This document shows, piece after piece, positions 1 through 11,527 of a stretch of 64,000 bases of DNA (positions are counted from its first letter, which is position 1; every line of letters begins with the position of its first letter). The notes under the pieces were generated by a model. The model ran no database searches. It was not told the origin of the DNA and worked only from the letters and a program-made list of their open reading frames with translations. A program made the position numbers and the translations under genes. Source of the DNA: Carex sylvatica (taxonomy: Eukaryota > Streptophyta > Magnoliopsida > Poales > Cyperaceae); NCBI GenBank assembly GCA_964058845.1, contig CAXKVR010000017.1, forward strand, positions 62,001 through 126,000, read 5' to 3'.

Positions 1-1825
1 ATATGACAGAGCTCAGTTGAAATAAATATTGAAATAAATATTGAAAATGAATTGGATTTTAATGATTGATTGGACTTAAAATGACTTGGACTAGATTTAT
101 TGGACTGAATATATGGAGCACTCTAAAATATAAATAAAACACTAACGAATGTTTTATCAGAAATAATGAACATAGCTTATTGAATAAGCACATAATTGAG
201 ATTTAAATATTAGAATACGTAAATTGTTATGTTGTACTTAATTAGTATAAATATTGATCATGACATATGTATATATATTATTTTGTTATAAGTAAAACTA
301 AGTAAGAAACTGACAAGACAGAGTATTTTGGAAGAATAGACTGCTAGTGATCTCACCTGTTGCCCTACGATATCAAGTGCGAGGTTACTGGATTAGTTTG
401 AGATTCATGACTAGAAATTAAATCGTAACTCGCTGTGCATTTTGAATATTTGATTGACTGCATTGTTTGAACTGTTGCATCATATGCGTAGCCCAATACA
501 ATTGAAACTGAATTACAGGTAAGATTGCTGACAATCATGTTGATATTGTTTATCGATTGATTGATTCGTATTGCAAATGATTGATTGAGACCACAATGAT
601 TGAATTGATTGAATATTGAATACTGTAATCCTTAAACCTCCATATAGTGGAGAAAAATGATTAATATATTGTAAAGTCTAGCTAGCTACTATACTTTACT
701 CCATGACCCTTATGCGCATATGTAGAATAACTCCAACTGAACCCAGTACCGGTTGGGTAAGGGATATTGAATAAATATTTATTATGACTATAAGACAAAT
801 GAACTGTGATAACTGTCTTATCATTGATTTTCTTGCCGATAATGATAGTATTGTAATATTGGTTTCGTGAACAAATTATCATGATAGTTAGAACAATATA
901 AGCCTTGACACGACATAATGACAATATTGTAACATTGGTTTCGTATTGGTTCCGTTAATAAATTATCAGGATAGTTATAATAGTATAAGCATTGACACGA
1001 CATATACATGTTATGGTATATGTCAGTATTATCAGACTAGAAATTATAAAGTTAAGAAATCAAATGTTACTAGACAAAGTGGTTGTAAAGATTGTCCCAA
1101 CATTACCAGATTTTGACCCAAACTATTTACTCTGATAAGATCCTTAGATAATCAGATAATCAGAGTTTAAAGCTTAAAGGAAATTGAAATATTAGGAGTT
1201 CATTTGCATTCGTTATTATGAAATAAACTATTAGTTTCTTGTGCAGTAATTTCATTCTGAATGTGAATTTTCTTAGAATCCAATTATCTGAGTAGCAATC
1301 AGTACTAACAAATAATTTATTATTTCTCACCCGTTTTTCTTGTGGGATTTACAGGTTTTTTTAGACGATGACAAAGAAATGCTTATGGGGTTATAATTAC
1401 CAACAGGGCCATCTAAAGGTATGAAATTTGAGTTTATTATATATGACAGGGTGCAGACAGTATATCTCTAGCATCATCTACTATAAAATGTTATATAATT
1501 ATTGTAAATAAATTTTAATTATAAATAAATTGGGATGTGGCAAAAATAATGGATGCTATTAGTAATGCATGAAAAGATTCATGACTTATGTTACATATAT
1601 TAAATGATAAATAGACGCAGTAGGTTGTCACATTTCCAAATCAGAGATGTGACAACTACCCACGTTTTCGATCGATTTTGAAAACAAGACAAATCGGTGG
1701 TATTTTCACCGGTTTTGACTAATCTTTTCGGCAATAAAATAACAGAATTGTTAACTATTTAACCAGTGAAAAACTCACCGATACTAAGCCAAAATTTGAT
1801 TGATATCTCAGTTTGTTCAATTCAA

Positions 1826-3145
1826 ATTTTTAGATATATATTATTTTATTTTATGATTATTTTTACCGAACACTCTAGAAATTTAATCGCCGATAGTCCT
1901 AAATTATATTTTTATTATAAAGAAATTTTATTAGATATATTTTATTTTATGGTATGGTTATTTTTCATCAAAGACCTTAAAAATTTAATCACCGATAGTC
2001 CTAAATTAATTTTTATTACAAAGAAGTCTAATTAGATATATTTAATTTTAAGATTATTTTTCACTGAAAACCTTAGATATTTAATCGCCGATAGCCATAA
2101 ATTAATTTTTATTACAAAGAAATCCAATTAGATATATTTAATTTTATGGTTATTTTTCACCGAAGACCCTAAAAGTGTAATCGCCGATAGCCCTAAATTA
2201 ATTTTTATTTCAAAGAAATCCAATTAAATATATTTTATTTTATGGTTATTTTTCACAGAAGACCCTAAAAGTTTAATTGCCGATAGCCCTAAATTATTTT
2301 TTATTACAAAGAAGTCCAATTAGATATATATTTTATTTTATGTTACTTTTCACCGAAGACCCTAGAAATTTAATATCTGATAGTCCTAAATTAAATTTTC
2401 TTACAAAGAAGTCCAATTACATATATATTTTATTTTATGGTTACTTTTCACTGATGGCCCCAGAAGTTTAATCGCCGATAGCCCTAAATTAATTTTTATT
2501 ACAAAGATGTCCAATTAGATATATTTTATTTTATTTGTGGTTATTTTTCACTGAAGACCCTAAAAGTTTAATAGCCGGTAGCTCTAAATTAATTTTTATT
2601 ACAAAGAAATCCAATTAGATATATTTTATTTTATGGTTATTTTTCACCAAAAACACTAGAATTTTAATCGCCGATTTGACTTCGGTGAAAAATAACCATA
2701 AAATAAAATATATATCTAATTGGACTTCTTTATAACAAAGATTAATTTAGGCTATCGGCGATTAAACTTCCAGGATTTTTGATTAAAAATAACCACAAAA
2801 TAAAATAAAATATATCTAATTGGATTTCTTTGTAATTAAAATTAATTTAGGCTATTAGTGATTAAATTTCTAGGGTATTCGGTGAAAAATAACCACACCA
2901 TAAAATAAAATATATCTAATTGGACTTTTTTGTAATTAGGATCTTCAATGAAAAATAATCATAAAATAAAATATATCTAATTGTATTTCTTTGTAATAAA
3001 ATTCAATTTTGGACTATCAGTGATTTAATTTTTAGGATCTTCGGTAAAAAATAACCTAAAAATAAAATAAAATATATCTAATTAATTTTTTTTGTAATAA
3101 AAATTAATTTAAGATTATTGACAATTAAATTTTTAGAGTCTTCGG
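1826..3145. repeat. Head-to-head minisatellite (foldback array) upstream of GRAS copy 1
   Basis: About eight direct copies of a ~96-99 bp unit run from 1826 to ~2675; recurring words are cgccgatagccctaaatta and caaagaaatccaattagat. From ~2686 the same unit continues in reverse complement for about five copies (words ttcggtgaaaaataacc and ctaattggacttcttt). The whole stretch could form a long imperfect hairpin. It ends ~260 bp before the GRAS start codon. Confidence 0.88.
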
Positions 3146-3402
3146 TTAATTTTGCCCATGCGCCATCCGAGAAAGAACCGGCTGAATTAAATTAAGGTTA
3201 TCAGCGATTAACAAAATATATCTGCACTAAATTTGGTTCACTGAATTTAAGTCCCAGGTCAATGTTATCAAACCACTCAACCTCCAGTGTGATAACTTTT
3301 ATCAGGCAAAATCAATTACAATCCCACAAATTTTACACAAATTGCCCCTGAAAACAACCAAATAACAATCTTGTGCCAAACACAGGTAAGCAAACCTTTC
3401 TG

Positions 3403-5232
3403 ATGGACGCAACGCTGGATTTCATAAGTAGGTATTTACTGGAAGAAGAAATGGATGAATTAAACATTACCGCTCGTAAAGAGGAGGATGCTCTCCGGGA
3501 GATCGAGAAGCCCTTCTATGAAGTCCTTGGTCAAAAGTACCCATTTTCTCTGGATAAACAGCTGGTAGCTCCTTGCCAATCAGAAGAAGACAGTAGCTCC
3601 ACCTTTTGCATTTCAAAAGCTCAAGTTGGCTTCAATTCAACAAGTAAGATCTCCATGCATGACTCATTGATAGGGACAATACCAGTCATGGAATTCCATA
3701 AAGGAATTAAAGAAGGATTGAAGTTCCTTCCAAATATCAACATTTTGGCTACTGATATTAAAGAGAAGATGATTTATGTGGATCATGCTGAGGTGAAAGA
3801 TGAAAACTCAGTAGGTCTCAAATTGGTTGAAAAAGAAAATGTCAAGGCAAAGTCCAGGTCCATGATTAAAAGGAGCACAGATTGCAGGGACTTGGATACT
3901 TTAGAGGGTCCGAACCGCAAAATGTCCATGACATACTCTGAAGCGCCCAATACAAATGATGTTTATGACAGAGTATTGCTCGACCATGGAGAGGACCACA
4001 TGAAAGAAGAAATTTGGGGTCTGGCAGATATCCTGCAAAAAGAAGCAAGCTCAAACTATACAGCAGAAATCCAAAGGGATCATACCGATCTTTGCACACT
4101 ACTTATCCATTGTTCTGAGGCAGTAGCTATATATGATCTGCGTAGAGCTCAAGAGCTACTAAGCAAGATAAGAATACAATCCTCTCCTAATGGAAATGGG
4201 ATCCAAAGGCTTGCATCTGTCCTTGCTAATGCACTGGAAGCTCGCTTGGCTGGTGCCGGAAGAGAGTATTATCATGGACTTATTGCTAAACAAGTCAGCA
4301 TTCCAGACATTTCCATCCTCAAGGCTCACCATTTGTCCCTCAAAGCAGTTCCATTTGCAAGGGTGTGTTACAGGTTTTCTAACCACAATATTCTTATTGC
4401 GGCAAAGAATGCCAGAAAACTGCACATAATTGATCTAGGTATTAGATTTGGCTTTCAGTGGCCATCTATGATCCAAGCTCTTGCTAAAAGGGAAGGCGGT
4501 CCTCCTCAACTTCGAATTACTGGTATAGATCTTCCTGAGCCTGGGTTTCGCCCTGCTAAACGGATAGAAGATATGGGACGGAGGTTTGAAGAGTGTGCTA
4601 GAAGTTTTAGCGTACCTTTCGAGTACAAAGGAATTGCTTCCCAGTGGGAATTGATTCATATTGAGGATCTTAACATTAAAGATGATGAAGTGGTTATCGT
4701 AAATAGCATGATGCGCTTGAAGAAAGTAAAAGATGAATCCTTTGAAATGGATAGTCCGAGAAATCGAGTTCTCAAACTCATTCGGCAAATCAAACCCCAA
4801 GTTTTCATCCAAGGAGATATGTGCAGATCATACAGCCCCAACTTCCTCACCCGCTTTAGGCAGGTCTTGTCAACTTACTCTGTGTTCTTTGATCTACTAG
4901 ACACAACAATTCCACGTGGAAATAAAGAAAGGCAGCTGCCAGAAAATATGGCTTTTGTACCTGAGATTATCAATATTGTAGCATGCGAGGGGTCAGACTG
5001 GATAGAGAGACCAGAGACCCTTAAGCAGTGGCAGCGCAGGAACCTACGAGCCGGCTTTGAACAATTACCAGTGGATCCAGACATAGTGAAAGAATGTAAT
5101 AATATGGTGAGAAATGTTTATGATAAGCGATATTTTATCGAAGAAGATGATAATTGGCTCGTGCAAGGTTGGAAGGGAAGGATACTTTTTGGTGTGACAG
5201 CATGGAAACCAAAACTTGATGAAGGATGTTAA
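3403..5232 (+). CDS. GRAS-family transcription regulator, SCL9/14/33-like (LISCL subfamily), tandem copy 1
   Basis: Single-exon frame of 609 aa. GRAS proteins are plant nuclear transcription regulators; LISCL members act as co-activators in several stress and developmental pathways. Visible parts: an acidic N-terminal block (residues 1-50, including FISRYLLEEE and EKPFYEVLGQKYPF, typical of this subfamily); first leucine-rich region from ~229 (DLCTLLIHCSEAV); VHIID core as LHIID at 340-344; second leucine-rich region ~385-430; PFYRE block ~440-525; SAW block ending in WKGRILFGVTAWKP at ~590-603. I start at ATG 3403 because the frame extends further upstream (to 3373) only through a GTG. Relatives are usually 650-770 aa, so the extreme N-terminus is short. 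R348 and C322/R324 depart from the more usual residues kept in copy 3. The function of this copy is inferred from family only. Confidence 0.93.
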   Translation: MDATLDFISRYLLEEEMDELNITARKEEDALREIEKPFYEVLGQKYPFSLDKQLVAPCQSEEDSSSTFCISKAQVGFNSTSKISMHDSLIGTIPVMEFHKGIKEGLKFLPNINILATDIKEKMIYVDHAEVKDENSVGLKLVEKENVKAKSRSMIKRSTDCRDLDTLEGPNRKMSMTYSEAPNTNDVYDRVLLDHGEDHMKEEIWGLADILQKEASSNYTAEIQRDHTDLCTLLIHCSEAVAIYDLRRAQELLSKIRIQSSPNGNGIQRLASVLANALEARLAGAGREYYHGLIAKQVSIPDISILKAHHLSLKAVPFARVCYRFSNHNILIAAKNARKLHIIDLGIRFGFQWPSMIQALAKREGGPPQLRITGIDLPEPGFRPAKRIEDMGRRFEECARSFSVPFEYKGIASQWELIHIEDLNIKDDEVVIVNSMMRLKKVKDESFEMDSPRNRVLKLIRQIKPQVFIQGDMCRSYSPNFLTRFRQVLSTYSVFFDLLDTTIPRGNKERQLPENMAFVPEIINIVACEGSDWIERPETLKQWQRRNLRAGFEQLPVDPDIVKECNNMVRNVYDKRYFIEEDDNWLVQGWKGRILFGVTAWKPKLDEGC

Positions 5233-7239
5233 TCTTTTGATATGGTCTTGTAATTTTCCTCTTTTTTTTAAAAAAAAAATTAAATATTTTTACATTTGCA
5301 ATGTTGTTGCTAATAAGTTATTTATTCCATTGATAGAATTTCAGTCCCAAATTTGCAATGTTGTTGCATGTATACCTCAAATTATTTTTTTTAACATGTT
5401 AATCTTATAAGTTATAACTCTACTTCATATAGTGATTCTCAAGGCGATCATATAAATCAAATTAGCTTGAATTTCGTTTTCATCGATCTTACTTCCTGTC
5501 GTTCTCTTCAGATGGTAGCAAAACTGTGTTCTATATACGTTATACATAAAAACCTGTTTATTTTAAAATTGCAAGTTTGCAACCACCAAACTCTTACGGA
5601 AACCTCAATTATATAATACATTAACATGCATTTGGCAGTTACATTATCCTATTTCCTAAAATTTTGCTTTTTATTTGCTCGGTCATGAAATTAACTACTA
5701 AAACATCCTTGATTTGGTACTGCTCTGTTTCATGATCCTCCCAAAGTACAGTACTCTTTTTCTCCTAATATAATACGGACCCTCTTCAACATCCTAAGTG
5801 TTAGAAATTAATTTTTTCTTAAAAATTATAATATTATTCTGGAATAATTAAAAGAAGCTGCATGAAACTTTACAATTTATTTGTCTACTAAATCATTATA
5901 ATTCTTATAAACACAAACATTTTTTTCCTCGCATAAAATTAAATAACACTATATTTTATTTATACGGTCTTTTCAATTCTATTTTTTTTTTAACTCCACT
6001 CCTGAATACACCTCCAAATTATTATTTTTGGAAAAATTAAGTAATTTTGTGACAACATGGCGAATATTTTATATAGAAAGAATTGGTTTTAGAAATTTCA
6101 AGTATATGTAGTTCTTATTGTTGTCGATGTAAATTCCTGTTAAGTTGGCCGGCCTAAGGATTCATTAAAACAATATAAATGTAAATATACACATGAGGTT
6201 TTGTATTGATGTTGGCTATTTTAGAGAACAATTGTATACTGTTCATACAAAAATTTATTGTGATCATAAGGGACTGAAACCTCTCTTAATAAATAAATGA
6301 ATTACGCAATTGAATGAGGTCATGCATACAACATTTATGTTTGATTAGTGCTCGTTCACGGCTGGTCTCTGAATTACAAGGTGTTCGGTGTGAATGGAAA
6401 CTATGAGAATCCACTCAAAGTGAAGTTTTGACCCAGTAAAACTAAAACTGTAGCTAGTCAAAAATCAAATATACGTTGATTTTTGTATTGTTTAATTGTG
6501 AATTTCTTCTAGATGAAAAATTGTTGGTCTAATCAGTCTTAACAATAAATCTACTTTTGTACTGATTCACTCTCGTATTGAGTTGCATGCATATAATTAT
6601 TATTTTTTGCGGCATGGATATGTTGACAACTGAAATATAGATAGAGTATGATGATTATTGTAGAAATTAAAAGAACGTCAAATAATAAACAAATTTTTTA
6701 TTTTTTTACATGTAGAACTACAAAAAGAATAAAATTAGACAACCAAAATTTGAAAATTATAATTTATCAGAGAACATTTCCTGATTTTATGTGACTTCTG
6801 TAACTTAATTTTCTATAAACTTTTATTATTATTCTATGGCTTCTTATATTTTAAATGTGGCCTCCTGTCATCTCTAGTTTTTAGGACTAGTTTGCTGGTA
6901 AAGTTTTCGGCACAAAAATTATAATCTTGCCAAAACCACATTTCTTTTTCCCAGCCCCTCTTCAATGATAAATTAAAAGTTACAGCTTTGTACATGTATA
7001 ATATAAGATTTTTCATAACTTTTTATAAATATGGTTTTCCTTGTCCGAAAGTCTAGTATGGACTAAGTAATAAAATATTTTAAGTTTCGGAACCAACATG
7101 AAAATTTTGCTTAGAATACACATCCTCTCCTAAAATTAAAAAATTTCCACCGCGTACTTTACTCTCCTAAAATTTTCAACGCGTACCATTCTTTGAATAT
7201 TGAATACATGAACAATACCAACTTAAGAAAAGAAAAAAT

Positions 7240-7562
7240 GTGAACAAATGGTACAAGGCCACGCGGCCAGTGTTGAGTGAGACACCACCTTCTTATTCTC
7301 CCTTAATTAAAGGGCTTCCTTCTCTCTCCCGTAAACGAAAGAAAAGTAAATAACAAGAAACAAGTAAAAAAATTGGTAAAAAAGAGAGAAGAAAACAGAG
7401 AAGTTGGTTGGTTGAGCTGGTGATTAAATCACCGGATGGATGTGCTCTTATTCTCTCAATGCAACTAGTGCTATTTTTTGGTATTCCTCTATTTCAATTA
7501 TCATTTCCATTTCATTTGATTTGGTTGATTTTGCTGTAAATTGAATTAGAAAGTCTTGTTTG
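7240..7562 (+). promoter_or_regulatory. Possible promoter and 5' leader serving GRAS copy 2
   Basis: A CT-rich patch (around 7316-7331) is followed by a purine-rich leader-like stretch and a good donor-like GTAAGT at 7562-7567. It resembles a plant transcription start region with an untranslated first exon. The downstream GRAS start at 11528 has an AG (11509-11510) 17 bp before its ATG that could be the matching acceptor, giving a ~4 kb leader intron holding the foldback array. This is inference only; the acceptor has a poor pyrimidine tract. Confidence 0.25.
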
Positions 7563-9950
7563 TAAGTTGGAAATTAATTAATTAGGTTAAAATATATAAA
7601 GTTAAGATCATGTTCAAATTAACAGAAAACTTGTTTAATTATGCATGTTAATTGAATTGACTAAGGCCTCCTCTTTTTCCATGTTTTCTTAAATCGAATC
7701 TGAACCATATAATTATGGTGGTGCTTAAATTACTTATGTTGGTTTTAGTTGAGATATCTAGCACGTAACAAGGTTACGTTGGTGATTTGATTCTCGAATC
7801 TTTGGTTTAGAACTCATCTCTAGTTATACCTTTTTGGCATGAACAACTTATCTTGTACCTACTATTTAATTGTTTTCTAATATGTTAATAAGTGGTTTGC
7901 ATGGTGCTCCGTACAATATGAAAACTGGTACCTATCCATACCAGATGAATTCGGTTACTCGTATACGTATATAATTTTCAGTGTCGTGATTGTAAATAAA
8001 TGTAAAGTAGAAGGTTGAATTTGCAAAAATATTAGTAGTTGGTAAATAAAACCTTTTAGAGGGGCCTTGGTGCGAATTTACATATATAAAGATTAATTGT
8101 AAAAGTTTAAAGGAAATTGAAATTCATATGACAGAGCTCAGTTGAAATAAATATTGAAATAAATATTGAAAATGAATTGGATTTTAATGATTGATTGGAC
8201 TTAAAATGACTTGGACTAGATTTATTGGACTGAATATATGGAGCACTCTAAAATATAAATAAAACACTAACGAATGTTTTATCAGAAATAATGAACATAG
8301 CTTATTGAATAAGCACATAATTGAGATTTAAATATTAGAATACGTAAATTGTTATGTTGTACTTAATTAGTATAAATATTGATCATGACATATGTATATA
8401 TATTATTTTGTTATAAGTAAAACTAAGTAAGAAACTGACAAGACAGAGTATTTTGGAAGAATAGACTGCTAGTGATCTCACCTGTTGCCCTACGATATCA
8501 AGTGCGAGGTTACTGGATTAGTTTGAGATTCATGACTAGAAATTAAATCGTAACTCGCTGTGCATTTTGAATATTTGATTGACTGCATTGTTTGAACTGT
8601 TGCATCATATGCGTAGCCCAATACAATTGAAACTGAATTACAGGTAAGATTGCTGACAATCATGTTGATATTGTTTATCGATTGATTGATTCGTATTGCA
8701 AATGATTGATTGAGACCACAATGATTGAATTGATTGAATATTGAATACTGTAATCCTTAAACCTCCATATAGTGGAGAAAAATGATTAATATATTGTAAA
8801 GTCTAGCTAGCTACTATACTTTACTCCATGACCCTTATGCGCATATGTAGAATAACTCCAACTGAACCCAGTACCGGTTGGGTAAGGGATATTGAATAAA
8901 TATTTATTATGACTATAAGACAAATGAACTGTGATAACTGTCTTATCATTGATTTTCTTGCCGATAATGATAGTATTGTAATATTGGTTTCGTGAACAAA
9001 TTATCATGATAGTTAGAACAATATAAGCCTTGACACGACATAATGACAATATTGTAACATTGGTTTCGTATTGGTTCCGTTAATAAATTATCAGGATAGT
9101 TATAATAGTATAAGCATTGACACGACATATACATGTTATGGTATATGTCAGTATTATCAGACTAGAAATTATAAAGTTAAGAAATCAAATGTTACTAGAC
9201 AAAGTGGTTGTAAAGATTGTCCCAACATTACCAGATTTTGACCCAAACTATTTACTCTGATAAGATCCTTAGATAATCAGATAATCAGAGTTTAAAGCTT
9301 AAAGGAAATTGAAATATTAGGAGTTCATTTGCATTCGTTATTATGAAATAAACTATTAGTTTCTTGTGCAGTAATTTCATTCTGAATGTGAATTTTCTTA
9401 GAATCCAATTATCTGAGTAGCAATCAGTACTAACAAATAATTTATTATTTCTCACCCGTTTTTCTTGTGGGATTTACAGGTTTTTTTAGACGATGACAAA
9501 GAAATGCTTATGGGGTTATAATTACCAACAGGGCCATCTAAAGGTATGAAATTTGAGTTTATTATATATGACAGGGTGCAGACAGTATATCTCTAGCATC
9601 ATCTACTATAAAATGTTATATAATTATTGTAAATAAATTTTAATTATAAATAAATTGGGATGTGGCAAAAATAATGGATGCTATTAGTAATGCATGAAAA
9701 GATTCATGACTTATGTTACATATATTAAATGATAAATAGACGCAGTAGGTTGTCACATTTCCAAATCAGAGATGTGACAACTACCCACGTTTTCGATCGA
9801 TTTTGAAAACAAGACAAATCGGTGGTATTTTCACCGGTTTTGACTAATCTTTTCGGCAATAAAATAACAGAATTGTTAACTATTTAACCAGTGAAAAACT
9901 CACCGATACTAAGCCAAAATTTGATTGATATCTCAGTTTGTTCAATTCAA

Positions 9951-11270
9951 ATTTTTAGATATATATTATTTTATTTTATGATTATTTTTACCGAACACTC
10001 TAGAAATTTAATCGCCGATAGTCCTAAATTATATTTTTATTATAAAGAAATTTTATTAGATATATTTTATTTTATGGTATGGTTATTTTTCATCAAAGAC
10101 CTTAAAAATTTAATCACCGATAGTCCTAAATTAATTTTTATTACAAAGAAGTCTAATTAGATATATTTAATTTTAAGATTATTTTTCACTGAAAACCTTA
10201 GATATTTAATCGCCGATAGCCATAAATTAATTTTTATTACAAAGAAATCCAATTAGATATATTTAATTTTATGGTTATTTTTCACCGAAGACCCTAAAAG
10301 TGTAATCGCCGATAGCCCTAAATTAATTTTTATTTCAAAGAAATCCAATTAAATATATTTTATTTTATGGTTATTTTTCACAGAAGACCCTAAAAGTTTA
10401 ATTGCCGATAGCCCTAAATTATTTTTTATTACAAAGAAGTCCAATTAGATATATATTTTATTTTATGTTACTTTTCACCGAAGACCCTAGAAATTTAATA
10501 TCTGATAGTCCTAAATTAAATTTTCTTACAAAGAAGTCCAATTACATATATATTTTATTTTATGGTTACTTTTCACTGATGGCCCCAGAAGTTTAATCGC
10601 CGATAGCCCTAAATTAATTTTTATTACAAAGATGTCCAATTAGATATATTTTATTTTATTTGTGGTTATTTTTCACTGAAGACCCTAAAAGTTTAATAGC
10701 CGGTAGCTCTAAATTAATTTTTATTACAAAGAAATCCAATTAGATATATTTTATTTTATGGTTATTTTTCACCAAAAACACTAGAATTTTAATCGCCGAT
10801 TTGACTTCGGTGAAAAATAACCATAAAATAAAATATATATCTAATTGGACTTCTTTATAACAAAGATTAATTTAGGCTATCGGCGATTAAACTTCCAGGA
10901 TTTTTGATTAAAAATAACCACAAAATAAAATAAAATATATCTAATTGGATTTCTTTGTAATTAAAATTAATTTAGGCTATTAGTGATTAAATTTCTAGGG
11001 TATTCGGTGAAAAATAACCACACCATAAAATAAAATATATCTAATTGGACTTTTTTGTAATTAGGATCTTCAATGAAAAATAATCATAAAATAAAATATA
11101 TCTAATTGTATTTCTTTGTAATAAAATTCAATTTTGGACTATCAGTGATTTAATTTTTAGGATCTTCGGTAAAAAATAACCTAAAAATAAAATAAAATAT
11201 ATCTAATTAATTTTTTTTGTAATAAAAATTAATTTAAGATTATTGACAATTAAATTTTTAGAGTCTTCGG
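9951..11270. repeat. Head-to-head minisatellite (foldback array) upstream of GRAS copy 2
   Basis: Same structure as the array at 1826-3145, shifted by 8125 bp, with the same order of variant units: about eight direct copies and then about five inverted copies of the ~96-99 bp unit. Confidence 0.88.
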
Positions 11271-11527
11271 TTAATTTTGCCCATGCGCCATCCGAGAAAG
11301 AACCGGCTGAATTAAATTAAGGTTATCAGCGATTAACAAAATATATCTGCACTAAATTTGGTTCACTGAATTTAAGTCCCAGGTCAATGTTATCAAACCA
11401 CTCAACCTCCAGTGTGATAACTTTTATCAGGCAAAATCAATTACAATCCCACAAATTTTACACAAATTGCCCCTGAAAACAACCAAATAACAATCTTGTG
11501 CCAAACACAGGTAAGCAAACCTTTCTG

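Larger units (their letters stand above)
1..8125. repeat. Tandem segmental duplication, unit 1 (carries GRAS copy 1)
   Basis: The sequence at position 1 recurs at 8126, and every landmark (GRAS frame, foldback array, flanks) is shifted by exactly 8125 bp. I noticed no mismatch to unit 2 from 1 to 7892. The last 233 bp carry six substitutions against unit 2 (7893, 7967, 8034, 8054, 8068, 8094). Positions 1-1755 are non-coding AT-rich sequence; short frames there (e.g. 682-924 minus) are not gene-like. Positions 5233-7240 are also non-coding. The true left edge of the unit may lie outside the window. Confidence 0.95.

Noticed and set aside
682..1009. Overlapping minus-strand frames of 80 and 62 aa, repeated at 8807 and 16920
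   Set aside because: They contain low-complexity Tyr/Asn-rich peptides made by near-repeats in the DNA, with no motif or splice context, and are present only because the unit is duplicated.
1766..2471. Frames of 89 and 64 aa rich in FYFM/DSPKL words
   Set aside because: They are read-through of the ~96-99 bp minisatellite.
3373..3402. GTG-led extension of GRAS copy 1 (and the same at 11498 in copy 2)
   Set aside because: Plant nuclear genes start at ATG; the first in-frame ATG is 3403 / 11528, and copy 3 has no such extension.
3866..5084. Minus-strand frames inside the GRAS genes
   Set aside because: Shadows of the GRAS coding frame.
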